From: an uncultured Lachnospiraceae bacterium
GTDB lineage: Bacteria; Bacillota; Clostridia; Lachnospirales; Lachnospiraceae
NCBI GenBank assembly: GCA_947594335.1
Contig: CANQEC010000019.1
Coordinates: 1-19,130, forward strand
DNA length: 19,130 bases
Direction of reading: 5' to 3'
Under the pieces are notes generated by a model, which was not told where the DNA came from, ran no database searches, and worked only from the letters and a program-made list of their open reading frames with translations. Shown here piece by piece: positions 7,749-15,830 of the stretch (positions within the stretch are counted from its first letter, which is position 1; each line of letters begins with the position of its first letter). The translations under genes and the position numbers were made by a program.

Positions 7749-7842
7749 ATGAAAGCCGGTATCTATCCGCCGGCGCAGGCCCTAAAGGACTAGCTTCGCG
7801 TCGCAAGCATGCCCACCGATGGCCGCCGCCCGGGGCTTTCAT
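7749..7842. other. Structured intercistronic element
   Basis: ATGAAAGCC (7749-7757) is complementary to GGCTTTCAT (7834-7842), and GC-rich stretches just inside (CCGCCGG and GGCCGCCGCC) can extend the pairing, so the whole 94 bases can fold back. The fold begins directly after the stop codon of the zinc dehydrogenase gene. No T-run follows on the minus strand, so it looks like a processing or stability element rather than a standard terminator. No promoter was recognised here. Confidence 0.45.
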
Positions 7843-7843
7843 A

Positions 7844-8878
7844 TTAAAATGTAATCACTGTCTTAATCACTTTGCCTGTCATCATATCTTCAAATCCCCT
7901 GATGCCGTCTTCATAGCTGTACACGGAGACGATCTTTCTCAGATCCTCTCTGATCTTCATCAGCATATCCAGGGAAGCGCTTGTTCCGTCTGAATTCAGA
8001 TTCGGATAGGGACCCTTCGCTCCGACGATCGTCAGCTCTTTTCTCATCACGGGGCGAAGCTCCACATTGTCGGCATAGCCGGTGTAAACGCTGCCTACCA
8101 CGATCCTTCCGCCGGGCCTTACGATGGTCAGGGCATTCTGGAACGCGGTCAGATTTCCGGAGAGCTCCACGACCACATCCGGCCCCATCTCTCCAAACAC
8201 TTCGCGGACCTGGTCTTTCCAGTTTTCCTCACTGCTGTCAATGGCGTCCATAAATCCGATCTGGCGTACCTTTTCCAGCCGGGACGGCTTATTTACGATT
8301 CCAACCACCAGTCCGGCGCCGATTTCCTGCAGGATTCTCGAGGTAATAAAGCCCATGGAACCCATCCCGATCACCGCGACCTTCTGCCCCGGCGTTATCC
8401 CGGCCTTGAGCGCCACCTGGTAGGAGCAGTTGACCGGCTCAAGCAGACTGGCAGTCACGTCGTCCAGTTCATCCGGAATCGGGGTAATGAAACTGTTCTC
8501 CTCGGTATTCAGCACCATGGTTTCCTCGGCGAAGCCGCCGGGAAGGAAAGCGTCGTTCATACTTTTGCAGTAGCTCGGAAGTCCGTTGCGGCAGTACCAG
8601 CAGCGGCCGCAGGCACGGTACACCTCCGTCGCCACGCGCATGCCTTCCCGGATTCCGTTCGCCCCGTCCCCAGCGTCGGTTACGACGCCCGTAAACTCAT
8701 GCCCGAAATATTTTTCCGACTCAAGCGCCCTTTTGCCGCGGTAGAGAGCGATATCGCTTCCGCACACGCTGCAGGCCGTCACCCGGATCTTCACCATGCC
8801 GGGTTTTGCCTCGCCGATACCTTCCGCATGATCCTGCTTTGCAAGCTTTCCGTAATCTTCCAGGACAATTCTTCTCAC
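7844..8878 (-). CDS. Zinc-dependent alcohol/polyol dehydrogenase (MDR family)
   Basis: A 344-residue medium-chain dehydrogenase of the sorbitol/threonine dehydrogenase type. Catalytic zinc ligands are probably C39 (SVCGSD), H60-E61 (FGHE) and E147 (LLEP). Structural zinc cysteines are C90, C93, C96 and C104. The NAD(P) loop is VIGMGSMG (169-176). The start is GTG at 8878, with GGAGG 9 bases upstream and no better nearby ATG. It sits 16 bases after the second ATPase gene, so it is co-transcribed with the transporter. The related YcjQ of E. coli oxidises or reduces the 3-hydroxyl of glycosides, which would suit the nearby Gfo/Idh and TIM-barrel genes, but simple polyol oxidation is equally possible. 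Confidence 0.9.
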   Translation of the reverse strand: MRRIVLEDYGKLAKQDHAEGIGEAKPGMVKIRVTACSVCGSDIALYRGKRALESEKYFGHEFTGVVTDAGDGANGIREGMRVATEVYRACGRCWYCRNGLPSYCKSMNDAFLPGGFAEETMVLNTEENSFITPIPDELDDVTASLLEPVNCSYQVALKAGITPGQKVAVIGMGSMGFITSRILQEIGAGLVVGIVNKPSRLEKVRQIGFMDAIDSSEENWKDQVREVFGEMGPDVVVELSGNLTAFQNALTIVRPGGRIVVGSVYTGYADNVELRPVMRKELTIVGAKGPYPNLNSDGTSASLDMLMKIREDLRKIVSVYSYEDGIRGFEDMMTGKVIKTVITF

Positions 8879-8894
8879 GTCTGATTTCCTCCGT

Positions 8895-9848
8895 TTAATT
8901 GAGCTCCTTCACGCGGCAGCACGATACAAAATGTCCGGGCGACACCTCTTCCAGCTTCTGAGGCTCATGGCAGCGCTCGCACGCATGGTTGCAGCGCGCC
9001 GCGAAACGGCAGCCCGGCTTTGGATCAACCGGAGATACCAGCTCGCCCTGAAGCAGGATCCGCTGCTTTTTATGACGGATATCCGTGGAGGGAACCGCCG
9101 AAAGCAGAGCTTTGGTATACGGATGGAGCGGCGCCTTGAAAAGCTCCTTGGAGGGGCTTGTCTCCACCAGCTGGCCCAGATACATTACGCAGATATTCTG
9201 GGAAATATGGCGTACCACCGAAAGGTCGTGGGTAATAAACATATAAGTCAGGTTCTTCTGCTCCTGCAGATCCTGAAGCAGGTTCAGAACCTGCGCCTGA
9301 ATGGACACGTCAAGCGCGGACACCGGTTCGTCGCAGACGATAAAGGATGGATCCAGCGCAATTGCGCGGGCGATGCCGATTCGCTGTCTTCTTCCTCCGT
9401 CCAGCTCGTGCGGATACGCGTTCCAGAGACGCTCGTCCAGACCTACCGTGCTCATGATCTCTTCCGCCTTCTGGCCGGCTTCCGCTTTGCTGTAGCGCTT
9501 TGCAAGAAGCAGCGGTTCGATGACCGTCTCACGGACGGACATTCTCGGATTCAGCGAGGAGAACGGGTCCTGGAAAATGATCTGCATTTCTTCCCTGAGT
9601 TTGATCAGTTCCTTCTTATTTACTTTGGTGACGTCCCTGTCCTTGAACAGGATCTTTCCGTCGGTGCTTTCCAGCAGATGGATCATCGTTCTTCCGAGTG
9701 TGGATTTCCCGCAGCCGGATTCTCCCACGACTCCCATTGTGGTTCCCTGTTCAATCTTAAAGCTGACGTCGTCTACCGCATGGAGCATTCCGCGGGGAGT
9801 ACTAAAATATTTTTTCAGATTTTTCGCTTCGATCAATGTATTTGCCAT
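8895..9848 (-). CDS. Opp/Dpp-type ABC transporter ATPase, OppF/DppF-like
   Basis: A 317-residue nucleotide-binding subunit powering uptake through the two permeases. It shows Walker A GESGCGKST (42-50), Q93, Walker B FIVCDEP ending with E174, and H207. The signature loop reads LDGGRRQR (149-156) instead of LSGGQRQR, losing the usual serine and the first glutamine. The C-terminal oligopeptide-transporter domain carries a cysteine cluster (GCRFAARCNHACERC and a final CC), as in the Opp/Dpp subfamily. An AAGGAGG ribosome binding site is about 10 bases before the ATG. The gene lies 23 bases after the partner ATPase gene. Confidence 0.94.
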   Translation of the reverse strand: MANTLIEAKNLKKYFSTPRGMLHAVDDVSFKIEQGTTMGVVGESGCGKSTLGRTMIHLLESTDGKILFKDRDVTKVNKKELIKLREEMQIIFQDPFSSLNPRMSVRETVIEPLLLAKRYSKAEAGQKAEEIMSTVGLDERLWNAYPHELDGGRRQRIGIARAIALDPSFIVCDEPVSALDVSIQAQVLNLLQDLQEQKNLTYMFITHDLSVVRHISQNICVMYLGQLVETSPSKELFKAPLHPYTKALLSAVPSTDIRHKKQRILLQGELVSPVDPKPGCRFAARCNHACERCHEPQKLEEVSPGHFVSCCRVKELN

Positions 9849-9871
9849 CGTCTTTTATCCTCCTTACCGCC

Positions 9872-10870
9872 TCATGCTTTTTTGCAGTCTTTGCAGTGAT
9901 TGCACAGAACAAAATGGCCGGGAGCAGCTTCCACGTAGGAAACGACGCCTTTTTTGCAGGCCTCGGTTGCATGCGGACACCTGGGATGGAAGGAACAGCC
10001 CTCGGGCAGATCCTCCGGATTGGGCGGAAGCCCCGGAATCGGCTTCAGCCTGTCCACATCGTCCGTCAGACTCGGAATGGATCCGAAAAGTCCCAGTGTA
10101 TACGGGTGCTGCGGATTCAGGAACAGCTCTTCCTTATCTGCGTATTCCACGATCTCGCCCGCATAGATCACGGCTACCGTGTCGCAGGACTCCGCGACAA
10201 CGCCAAGGTCGTGCGTGATCAGGATCATGGATGTGTTCAATTTCTTCTGCAGCTCGCTGATCATATCCATTACCTGCGCCTGGATCGTCACGTCCAGAGC
10301 GGTGGTGGGCTCGTCCGCCAGCAGAAGCTCCGGGTTGCATGCCAGCGCGATCGCGATTACAACACGCTGCTTCATGCCGCCTGAGAACTGGTGCGGAAAT
10401 TCTTCGTAACGGTCCGCGGGAATACCTACCATTTCCAGCATCTGCATTGCCTTCTGCGCCGCTTCTTTATTGCTGCAGTTTTCATGAAGAGAGACTACCT
10501 CGGCGATCTGGTCGCCCACGGAAATGAGCGGGTTCAGCGCCGTCATCGGGTCCTGGAAGATCATGGAAATTTTCTTTCCGCGCACCTCGCGCATCTCTTT
10601 TTCCGACAATTTCAGGAGATCGCGGCCTTCAAACACGATTTCTCCCTTTAATACCTTCGCGGGCGGATCAGGAAGGACGCCCAGGATCGTCTTCGCAATC
10701 GTGGTTTTGCCTGCGCCGGTCTCTCCGACCAGGCCAAGGCTTTTGCCTTTCTCTATCTCGAATGAAACGCCGTTTACCGCATGGACCACGGCGCCGGAGG
10801 ACGTATATACCACTTCCAGATCCCTGACCGAAAGCAGAGCATCCTTATTCTTTTTCGTTTCTTCTGACAT
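9872..10870 (-). CDS. Opp/Dpp-type ABC transporter ATPase, OppD/DppD-like
   Basis: A 332-residue ATPase with Walker A GETGAGKTT (49-57), Q-loop IFQDP, a canonical FSGGMKQR signature (162-169), Walker B LLLADEP with E187, and ITHDLG with the switch histidine. The C-terminal domain has GCSFHPRCPHATEAC and ends CNHCKDCKKA, a cysteine-rich tail typical of this subfamily. It pairs with the OppF-like ATPase. An AGGAGG 8 bases before the ATG supports the start. It lies 12 bases after the upstream permease gene, within the same transcript. Because its signature is intact, the heterodimer has one consensus and one altered signature loop. Confidence 0.95.
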   Translation of the reverse strand: MSEETKKNKDALLSVRDLEVVYTSSGAVVHAVNGVSFEIEKGKSLGLVGETGAGKTTIAKTILGVLPDPPAKVLKGEIVFEGRDLLKLSEKEMREVRGKKISMIFQDPMTALNPLISVGDQIAEVVSLHENCSNKEAAQKAMQMLEMVGIPADRYEEFPHQFSGGMKQRVVIAIALACNPELLLADEPTTALDVTIQAQVMDMISELQKKLNTSMILITHDLGVVAESCDTVAVIYAGEIVEYADKEELFLNPQHPYTLGLFGSIPSLTDDVDRLKPIPGLPPNPEDLPEGCSFHPRCPHATEACKKGVVSYVEAAPGHFVLCNHCKDCKKA

Positions 10871-10882
10871 ATCAGATACCTC

Positions 10883-11761
10883 CTAGTCTTTCAGCTTGGG
10901 ATCCATCGCGTCGCGGAGACCGTCGCCCAGCATATTCAGCGCAAGCACGGTGATCATGATCACGACGCCGGGGAAAATTACCATGTGCGGATAGTTGCGG
11001 ATAAAGTTTCTTCCCGCGCTCAGCATGGCGCCCCATTCCGGGTTCGGCGGCTGTACGCCAAGGCCGACAAAGCTCATGGACGATGCGGACAGAATCGAGT
11101 TCGCGACTCCCATGGTGATCTGCACGATCAGCGGAGAGAGCGCATTTGGAAGGATATGTTTCGCAATAATTCTGGCAGTGCTGCAGTTGATGGCCGTAGC
11201 CGCTTCCAGGTATTCCATTCCTCTGATGTTCAGCACGGAGGCGCGGGCCATACGGACAAAACCGGGCACGCCGCTGATGATCAGCGCGAGAATGCAGTTG
11301 TTGACGCCAGGTCCAAGAGCGGCACAGACTGCGATCGCCAGCACCATGGGAGGCAGCGCCTGGAAAATATCCATAAAACGCATGATCACATTGTCAACCG
11401 TACCTCCGAAATATCCCGCGAGGCAGCCGATGATGATACCGATCACTGCCGAACCGGCGATGGAAACCAGGCCGATCTCCAGGGAAGCGCGGGAGCCGAT
11501 GATCAGACGGCTCAAGATATCGCGGCCAAGCTCATCCGTGCCGAAGGGATGCTGGAGGCTGGGCAGGCCGTAGCAGTTCATCAGATCCTGCTCGATATCG
11601 GAATAGGGGGCGATCAGCGGCCCGAGGATCGCGATCAGAAGCAATACGACAAGAATGGTCAGACCCAGCATCGCGGTTTTATTTCTGAAAAGCCTGCGCA
11701 TCGTCAGCTTCATCATGGATTCGTTCTTTTTCTGCTTTTTTACGTTTTTCGCTGCGCTCAT
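10883..11761 (-). CDS. Opp/Dpp-type ABC transporter permease, OppC/DppC-like
   Basis: A 292-residue inner membrane subunit. A basic N-terminus is followed by a first membrane segment (about 31-51), the family motif HPFGTDELGRD (71-81), several further hydrophobic segments, and the ATPase-contacting EAA loop at about 184-212 (EYLEAATAINCS onward). It ends with the typical FVGLGVQPPNPEWG stretch (231-244). Its ATG overlaps the stop of the other permease gene by four bases (ATGA), so the two are translationally coupled and should be made in equal amounts. Confidence 0.95.
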   Translation of the reverse strand: MSAAKNVKKQKKNESMMKLTMRRLFRNKTAMLGLTILVVLLLIAILGPLIAPYSDIEQDLMNCYGLPSLQHPFGTDELGRDILSRLIIGSRASLEIGLVSIAGSAVIGIIIGCLAGYFGGTVDNVIMRFMDIFQALPPMVLAIAVCAALGPGVNNCILALIISGVPGFVRMARASVLNIRGMEYLEAATAINCSTARIIAKHILPNALSPLIVQITMGVANSILSASSMSFVGLGVQPPNPEWGAMLSAGRNFIRNYPHMVIFPGVVIMITVLALNMLGDGLRDAMDPKLKD

Positions 11762-12708
11762 TTTTTCTTCTTACCTCCCTTGCTGAAGTCCGCACGGATT
11801 CTCGGGTCAACTACCGTATACAGGATATCGACCACCAGCATTACGACGCCGAATACTGCCGCAACGAAGATTACAGAACCCTGAATCGCGGGGTAATCAC
11901 GGGATTTAATGGAGGTCACCATGTAGCTTCCAAGTCCGGGAATGGAAAATACCGTTTCCGATACCAGAGTGCCGCCAAGCAGAATACCGAAGGTGGTTCC
12001 GGCCTGGGTGATAACCGGGATCAGCGCGTTTTTCAGCGCGTGCTTCCAGATAATTACTTTCTCCGTCTGTCCTTTTGCGCGGGCGGTCGTGATATAATCG
12101 GCGCGGATTACCTCCAGCATGCTCGATCTTGTCATACGGGCCATGGACGCAATGCCGGACATGGAGACCGCGAGGCACGGCATGATATAGTACTCAATTC
12201 CGCCGACGCCGCTCGGAGGCAGGATGCCAAGCTTCAATGCGAATATAATGGAAAGCATTAAACCGAACCAGAACGTCGGCATGGAGATACCGAACAGGGC
12301 GACCGCCATGGAAGTCGTATCCTTCCAGGTGTTGCGGTTCACGGCCGCGGTGATGCCAAGCGGAACGCCAAGGCCCAGAGCGAATACCATACTGAGCAGC
12401 GCAATACGGAAAGTGAAGCCGAACCGCATCAGGATTTCAGAACGTATCTCCGTACCGTTGATGTAGGACGTACCGAAATCAAATCTTGTGACAATTCCTT
12501 TGATATAGTCAAAAAACCGAACCAGGAACGGCGCGTTAAGGCCAAGTTTTTCCTGCAGCTCCTCGATTGCCTCCGGAGTCGCTCCGGCGCCCAGGATAAT
12601 GGAAGCGGGATCGCCGGGCGTAAACGTCATGATCGCGAAGATCAGAAACGCAACGCCTAACAGCACCGGGATCATCAGAAGGATTCTTTTTACAATGTAT
12701 TTTCTCAT
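11758..12708 (-). CDS. Opp/Dpp-type ABC transporter permease, OppB/DppB-like
   Basis: A 316-residue membrane protein with a first hydrophobic segment at about 10-30 followed by FTPGDPA (29-35), then several further membrane segments. It has an EAA loop at about 205-232 (DYITTARAKGQ onward), FSIPGLG (254-260) and the C-terminal DPRIR (301-305), all standard for the OppB/DppB family. AAGGAGA shortly before the ATG supports the start. It is separated from the upstream binding-protein gene by a GC-rich hairpin (12755-12784). Confidence 0.95.
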   Translation of the reverse strand: MRKYIVKRILLMIPVLLGVAFLIFAIMTFTPGDPASIILGAGATPEAIEELQEKLGLNAPFLVRFFDYIKGIVTRFDFGTSYINGTEIRSEILMRFGFTFRIALLSMVFALGLGVPLGITAAVNRNTWKDTTSMAVALFGISMPTFWFGLMLSIIFALKLGILPPSGVGGIEYYIMPCLAVSMSGIASMARMTRSSMLEVIRADYITTARAKGQTEKVIIWKHALKNALIPVITQAGTTFGILLGGTLVSETVFSIPGLGSYMVTSIKSRDYPAIQGSVIFVAAVFGVVMLVVDILYTVVDPRIRADFSKGGKKKK

Positions 12709-12754
12709 TACTTATCTCCTTCGAAATTCAAGAGTCGGGTCAGGTATACCAAAA

Positions 12755-12784
12755 GGGGCGCGGGCCGGTTCTGGCCGCGCCCCC
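12755..12784 (-). terminator. Intercistronic GC-rich hairpin, partial terminator
   Basis: On the minus strand GGGGCGCGGCC pairs with GGCCCGCGCCCC (one bulged base, loop of about six), followed by TTTTGG. It lies between the substrate-binding protein gene and the first permease gene. Such hairpins commonly protect the binding-protein mRNA and cut downstream transcription, giving more binding protein than permease. That role is inferred here. Confidence 0.7.
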
Positions 12785-12823
12785 TGAAAAACTGCGGTTG
12801 TCGGTTATAAATTCTTTTCTTTT

Positions 12824-14425
12824 TTATTCAGCCTTTCTGGACCAGTCTGCAGAATAGGTGCTGCAGTTCGGCAGCAGGTCGATGGCCCAGTTGATAAAGG
12901 GCTCCATACCGTCTACATGCACGTAGCTTGTGTAGGTATACGCATACGGGTACAGGAAGCATTCTTCCTTTGAATACTGCCAGAGCGCGTCCAGAGCTTC
13001 CTCGTCGCCTGTCTCATAGTTCAGCGCCGCGTTCAGCAGCTCCTGAAGCTTCTCATCATGAATGAAGAATGTGTTCAGACCGGTGTTCGTGTTCTGATCC
13101 ATGTACCACTTAAGTCCGCCGACAATGTTCGGCATATAGTTCGGAGCAACCTGGCAGATGTACATATCGTAAGCGGTCTGGTCATAGCGGTAGCTCTGAT
13201 AGAGCGCGTTCTCATAGGAAAGGATCTCCACCGTGATGCCGATCTGCGCCAGCATGGCCTGCATAACTTCGCATGTGGAATTGTACTCGCTCATGTTCTT
13301 GGTCATCAGACGAAGCGTGATGCCGCCGTCCGGATAACCGGCTTCTGCCATCAGTTCTTTTGCCTTTTCAAGATCATATTCATAAACAGTCTCGTCATCC
13401 CAGGACTCTACGTAATCAGCAAACATGCTGGGTTCCGGCACCGCCAGAGAAGTAGGAACTCCGCCCTTGCCCTGGTATACGCTCTGTACGATCGCTTCCG
13501 CGTTGATCGCGTAGCAGATTGCCTGTCTTAACGCCTTGTTGGAGCACAGGCTGTCCTCGCTCTCATTAAATCCGATGCTTCTCACCTGGCAGAACATCTC
13601 TTCGTCGATGGCAAATCCCGGTCTGTCGCGGAACTGCTCCGCATCCATGGAGGAAAGGCCATAGGCGAAATCCACAGTGCCCGTCTCAAGCTCGATGCCT
13701 ACCTGCGCGGACTCGGCGATGAAGCGGATTTCCATTTCCTTGCAGGTCTGGTTGTTATAGCCAAGGTCCTTGCCCCAGTAATTGTCGTCCCGCACCAGCG
13801 TGATAGAGGAACCGGGCAGCCATTCCTTAATTGTATAGGGGCCTGTGCCGACCGGGTCATTGGCAAAGCCGCTTTCGCTGGCTTCATAAGCCTCCTGGTC
13901 TACGATGTATACCGTTTCCGTGATCCACGGGAAACTGGTGATCGCTTCATTGTTGATGACCATCTTCACCGTATAATCGTCCAGCGCTTCCACAGAAACC
14001 AGCTCGCCCATATCGGTCGTTCTCTCTCCGAACTCCAGGATCTTGTTGTAGCAGAATGCAACGTCGTTCGCGTCGATCGTATTTCCCTGTGAATCATGAA
14101 CATTCTCATTGATCGTGATCGTATAGATGCTGTCCTCGCCGTCTGTCTCCCGCTCATAGCCGGTTGCGATCAGGGGAACCATCTCTCCGCTGCCGCCGTA
14201 AACCCCGGAAAACAGCGATTCATAGAAATAGTTTGATATCTGGCTTCTCACGGAGTTGGTGGCGCCGAACGGCAGGTAGTTGCCCGGATCGGAGGAGGAT
14301 GCGATGACAACCTTTACGTCGTCAGGAGCTCCCTCTTCTGCTTCCACGCTGACCGCGCCTGCTGAAAGTACCATGGCCGTTGACAGAACCGCAGCTGTTG
14401 CTTTTTTCAGAGAATGCTTTCTCAT
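12824..14425 (-). CDS. ABC transporter substrate-binding protein, family 5, no lipobox
   Basis: A 533-residue extracytoplasmic solute receptor of the peptide/nickel/oligosaccharide-type family 5. The start at 14425 (MRKHSLKK) is chosen because AAGGGAG is 7 bases upstream; the in-frame ATG at 14446 has no Shine-Dalgarno. A clear signal peptide (basic start, then ATAAVLSTAMVLSAGAVSVEA) ends in an AXA-type site before EEGAP. There is no cysteine, so it is not the usual Gram-positive lipoprotein. Family features follow: the PLIATGYERETDGEDSIYTI region, VAFCYNKILE, GTGPYTIKEW with NYWG, and RQAICYAINAEAIV. It is first in the operon, downstream of a strong promoter and two operator sites. Family 5 receptors bind peptides but also glycosides and other conjugates, and the neighbouring enzymes favour a non-peptide ligand. 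Confidence 0.94.
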   Translation of the reverse strand: MRKHSLKKATAAVLSTAMVLSAGAVSVEAEEGAPDDVKVVIASSSDPGNYLPFGATNSVRSQISNYFYESLFSGVYGGSGEMVPLIATGYERETDGEDSIYTITINENVHDSQGNTIDANDVAFCYNKILEFGERTTDMGELVSVEALDDYTVKMVINNEAITSFPWITETVYIVDQEAYEASESGFANDPVGTGPYTIKEWLPGSSITLVRDDNYWGKDLGYNNQTCKEMEIRFIAESAQVGIELETGTVDFAYGLSSMDAEQFRDRPGFAIDEEMFCQVRSIGFNESEDSLCSNKALRQAICYAINAEAIVQSVYQGKGGVPTSLAVPEPSMFADYVESWDDETVYEYDLEKAKELMAEAGYPDGGITLRLMTKNMSEYNSTCEVMQAMLAQIGITVEILSYENALYQSYRYDQTAYDMYICQVAPNYMPNIVGGLKWYMDQNTNTGLNTFFIHDEKLQELLNAALNYETGDEEALDALWQYSKEECFLYPYAYTYTSYVHVDGMEPFINWAIDLLPNCSTYSADWSRKAE

Positions 14426-14493
14426 GTTTTTTCTCCCTTTCTTCATCTTTTTTATTTTTTTGTTTTACTTTGCCGCTCGCAGACTGCCGAATT

Positions 14494-14507
14494 TGAAAAC
14501 GTTTACA
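14494..14507. promoter_or_regulatory. Operator-like site in transporter leader (promoter-distal)
   Basis: TGAAAACGTTTACA is a close variant of the operator at 14554-14567 (11 of 14 bases shared), with its centre 60 bases away. It lies in the untranslated leader of the binding-protein mRNA, downstream of the predicted start of transcription. A repressor bound here could block elongation or cooperate with the neighbouring site. It also fits the cre consensus. Confidence 0.55.
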
Positions 14508-14553
14508 TTTTCTTCCAAAAAAATATAGGTTTTTGCTTCCCCAGCCTTCTTGT

Positions 14554-14567
14554 TGTAATCGTTTACA
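14554..14567. promoter_or_regulatory. LacI-type operator (or cre site) in transporter leader
   Basis: TGTAATCGTTTACA is identical over all 14 bases to the site at the carboxylesterase promoter 12.4 kb away. It lies roughly 50 bases downstream of the predicted transcription start of the transporter operon. The divergently encoded LacI-family protein is the most likely binder. Confidence 0.65.
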
Positions 14568-14621
14568 CTTCTTTTTAAAAAAAATTGTGAAGTGGATTCC
14601 GTTCATCTGCTTTGTGCTATC

Positions 14622-14650
14622 ATCATAATACGACATCGCTTTTATGTCAA
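14622..14650 (-). promoter_or_regulatory. Promoter of the ten-gene transporter/catabolic operon
   Basis: On the minus strand a consensus TTGACA (14650-14645), a 17-base spacer and TATGAT (14627-14622) form a strong promoter. Transcription should start near 14615, leaving a leader of about 190 bases that carries both operator-like sites. It is the only convincing promoter found for the ten minus-strand genes. Confidence 0.75.
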
Positions 14651-14735
14651 TCATTAATAATTGCTAAATTTCGCATCTATTTTTTGGGCATAATGCCAGT
14701 ATCAGTTTCGGGATGCATTTTCTTTTTTCTGACAC

Positions 14736-14764
14736 TTGATTTTTCAAAATGTAAATGTTATCAT
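14736..14764 (+). promoter_or_regulatory. Promoter of the regulator gene, with a degenerate operator
   Basis: TTGATT (14736-14741), 17 bases and TATCAT (14759-14764) lie just before the LacI-family gene. Inside it, TGTAAATGTTATCA (14750-14763) shares 10 of 14 bases with the exact operator. This suggests weak autoregulation, though the central CG is not kept, so the operator part is uncertain. Confidence 0.6.
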
Positions 14765-14796
14765 TTATCTAAAAATCAAATGTGAGGAGCTGCCAT

Positions 14797-15801
14797 ATGT
14801 CAAATATACACGATGTCGCCCAGTGCGCAGGCGTCTCGATTGCTACCGTATCCAGAGTACTTCAGGGCTCTCCCAAAGTATCCCCCAAAACGCGGAACCG
14901 TATCAATGAGGCGATCAAAGAACTCAACTATCATCCAAACAAGCTCGCCCAGAACTTCCGGACACAGAAAACCTACAATATTCTTATCATCCTTCCGGAA
15001 CTGGGCAATACCTTCTATACGGAAATTCTCGCAGGAATCGAGAGCGTCGTCAACCCGCAGGGCTACCGGATCCTGGTCGTGAGCTCCCACGGGCAGCCCG
15101 CGCTGGAAGCAAGCCTGTATTCTATACTGGAAGAAAAGCAGGTTGACGGCATCATTACCTTCTCCGCAAGCCTTCCTGCCGAGACCATGTATCAGTACGC
15201 AAACCAGTATCCCGTCGTCATCGCGTGCAGGCGGATTCAGGAAGGGAACTTTTCCAACATAGCGATCGACAACGAAAAAGCCTCTTTTGATATTACAAAT
15301 TACCTGCTGAATCTCGGGCATAAACGTTTCTGTTATCTGGCGGGGCCCTCTGAGCTTCCGCTCTACAACGACCGCCTGCTCGGTTTCCGAAAAGCTCTTA
15401 AAAAGCGGAACGTTGCGATCGATGAGAACCTGATCCTGCGCTGCGAGTCTACGATCCAGGGCGGCTATGATAATGTATTGAAGCTGTTAAACCGTGGGGC
15501 CAGGTTCAGCGCGCTTGTCGCCGGGGGCGATACCCTCGCGATCGGAGCGATCCGGGCGCTCAACCGCTTCGGCCGGTCCGTCCCGTCGGAATGCGCCGTC
15601 GTCGGATTCGACGATATTGAGCTCTCTTCTATTTTCAGTCCCTCTCTGACCACGGTGCGCCAGCCTCAGAGGGAAATCGGCATTCGTTCCGCCGAACAGC
15701 TGCTGGATCTCATCGGCGGCGCAAAGCCGACCTTCAGCACGGAAATCCTGGATTATGAGCTCGTGATCAGGGAAAGCTCCGGCGACTTCCGTCCGGAATA
15801 A
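14797..15801 (+). CDS. LacI/GalR-family transcriptional regulator
   Basis: A 334-residue regulator. Residues about 3-23 are the LacI helix-turn-helix (NIHDVAQCAGVSIATVSRVL), followed by a hinge region (YHPNKLAQNFR) and a periplasmic-binding-protein-like effector domain (TYNILIILPELGNTFYTEIL onward; VVGFDDIELS and PSLTTVRQP near the C-terminus). The ATG at 14797 is preferred over the GTG at 14782, because GAGGAG (14784-14789) is 7 bases before the ATG and the protein then begins exactly as family members do. It is divergent from the transporter operon and followed 29 bases later by a hydrolase gene. Repression of the locus, relieved by an imported sugar or glycoside, is the expected role. The effector is unknown. 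Confidence 0.95.
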   Translation: MSNIHDVAQCAGVSIATVSRVLQGSPKVSPKTRNRINEAIKELNYHPNKLAQNFRTQKTYNILIILPELGNTFYTEILAGIESVVNPQGYRILVVSSHGQPALEASLYSILEEKQVDGIITFSASLPAETMYQYANQYPVVIACRRIQEGNFSNIAIDNEKASFDITNYLLNLGHKRFCYLAGPSELPLYNDRLLGFRKALKKRNVAIDENLILRCESTIQGGYDNVLKLLNRGARFSALVAGGDTLAIGAIRALNRFGRSVPSECAVVGFDDIELSSIFSPSLTTVRQPQREIGIRSAEQLLDLIGGAKPTFSTEILDYELVIRESSGDFRPE

Positions 15802-15830
15802 AATAGAAAATATACAAGGAGGAAACCATT

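Noticed and set aside
8931..9899. Long plus-strand frame (322 codons) opposite the OppF-like gene, and similar long frames opposite other operon genes such as 10985-11884
   Set aside because: Antisense shadows of GC-rich coding sequence. The opposite strand has complete family motifs, Shine-Dalgarno sites and operon spacing.
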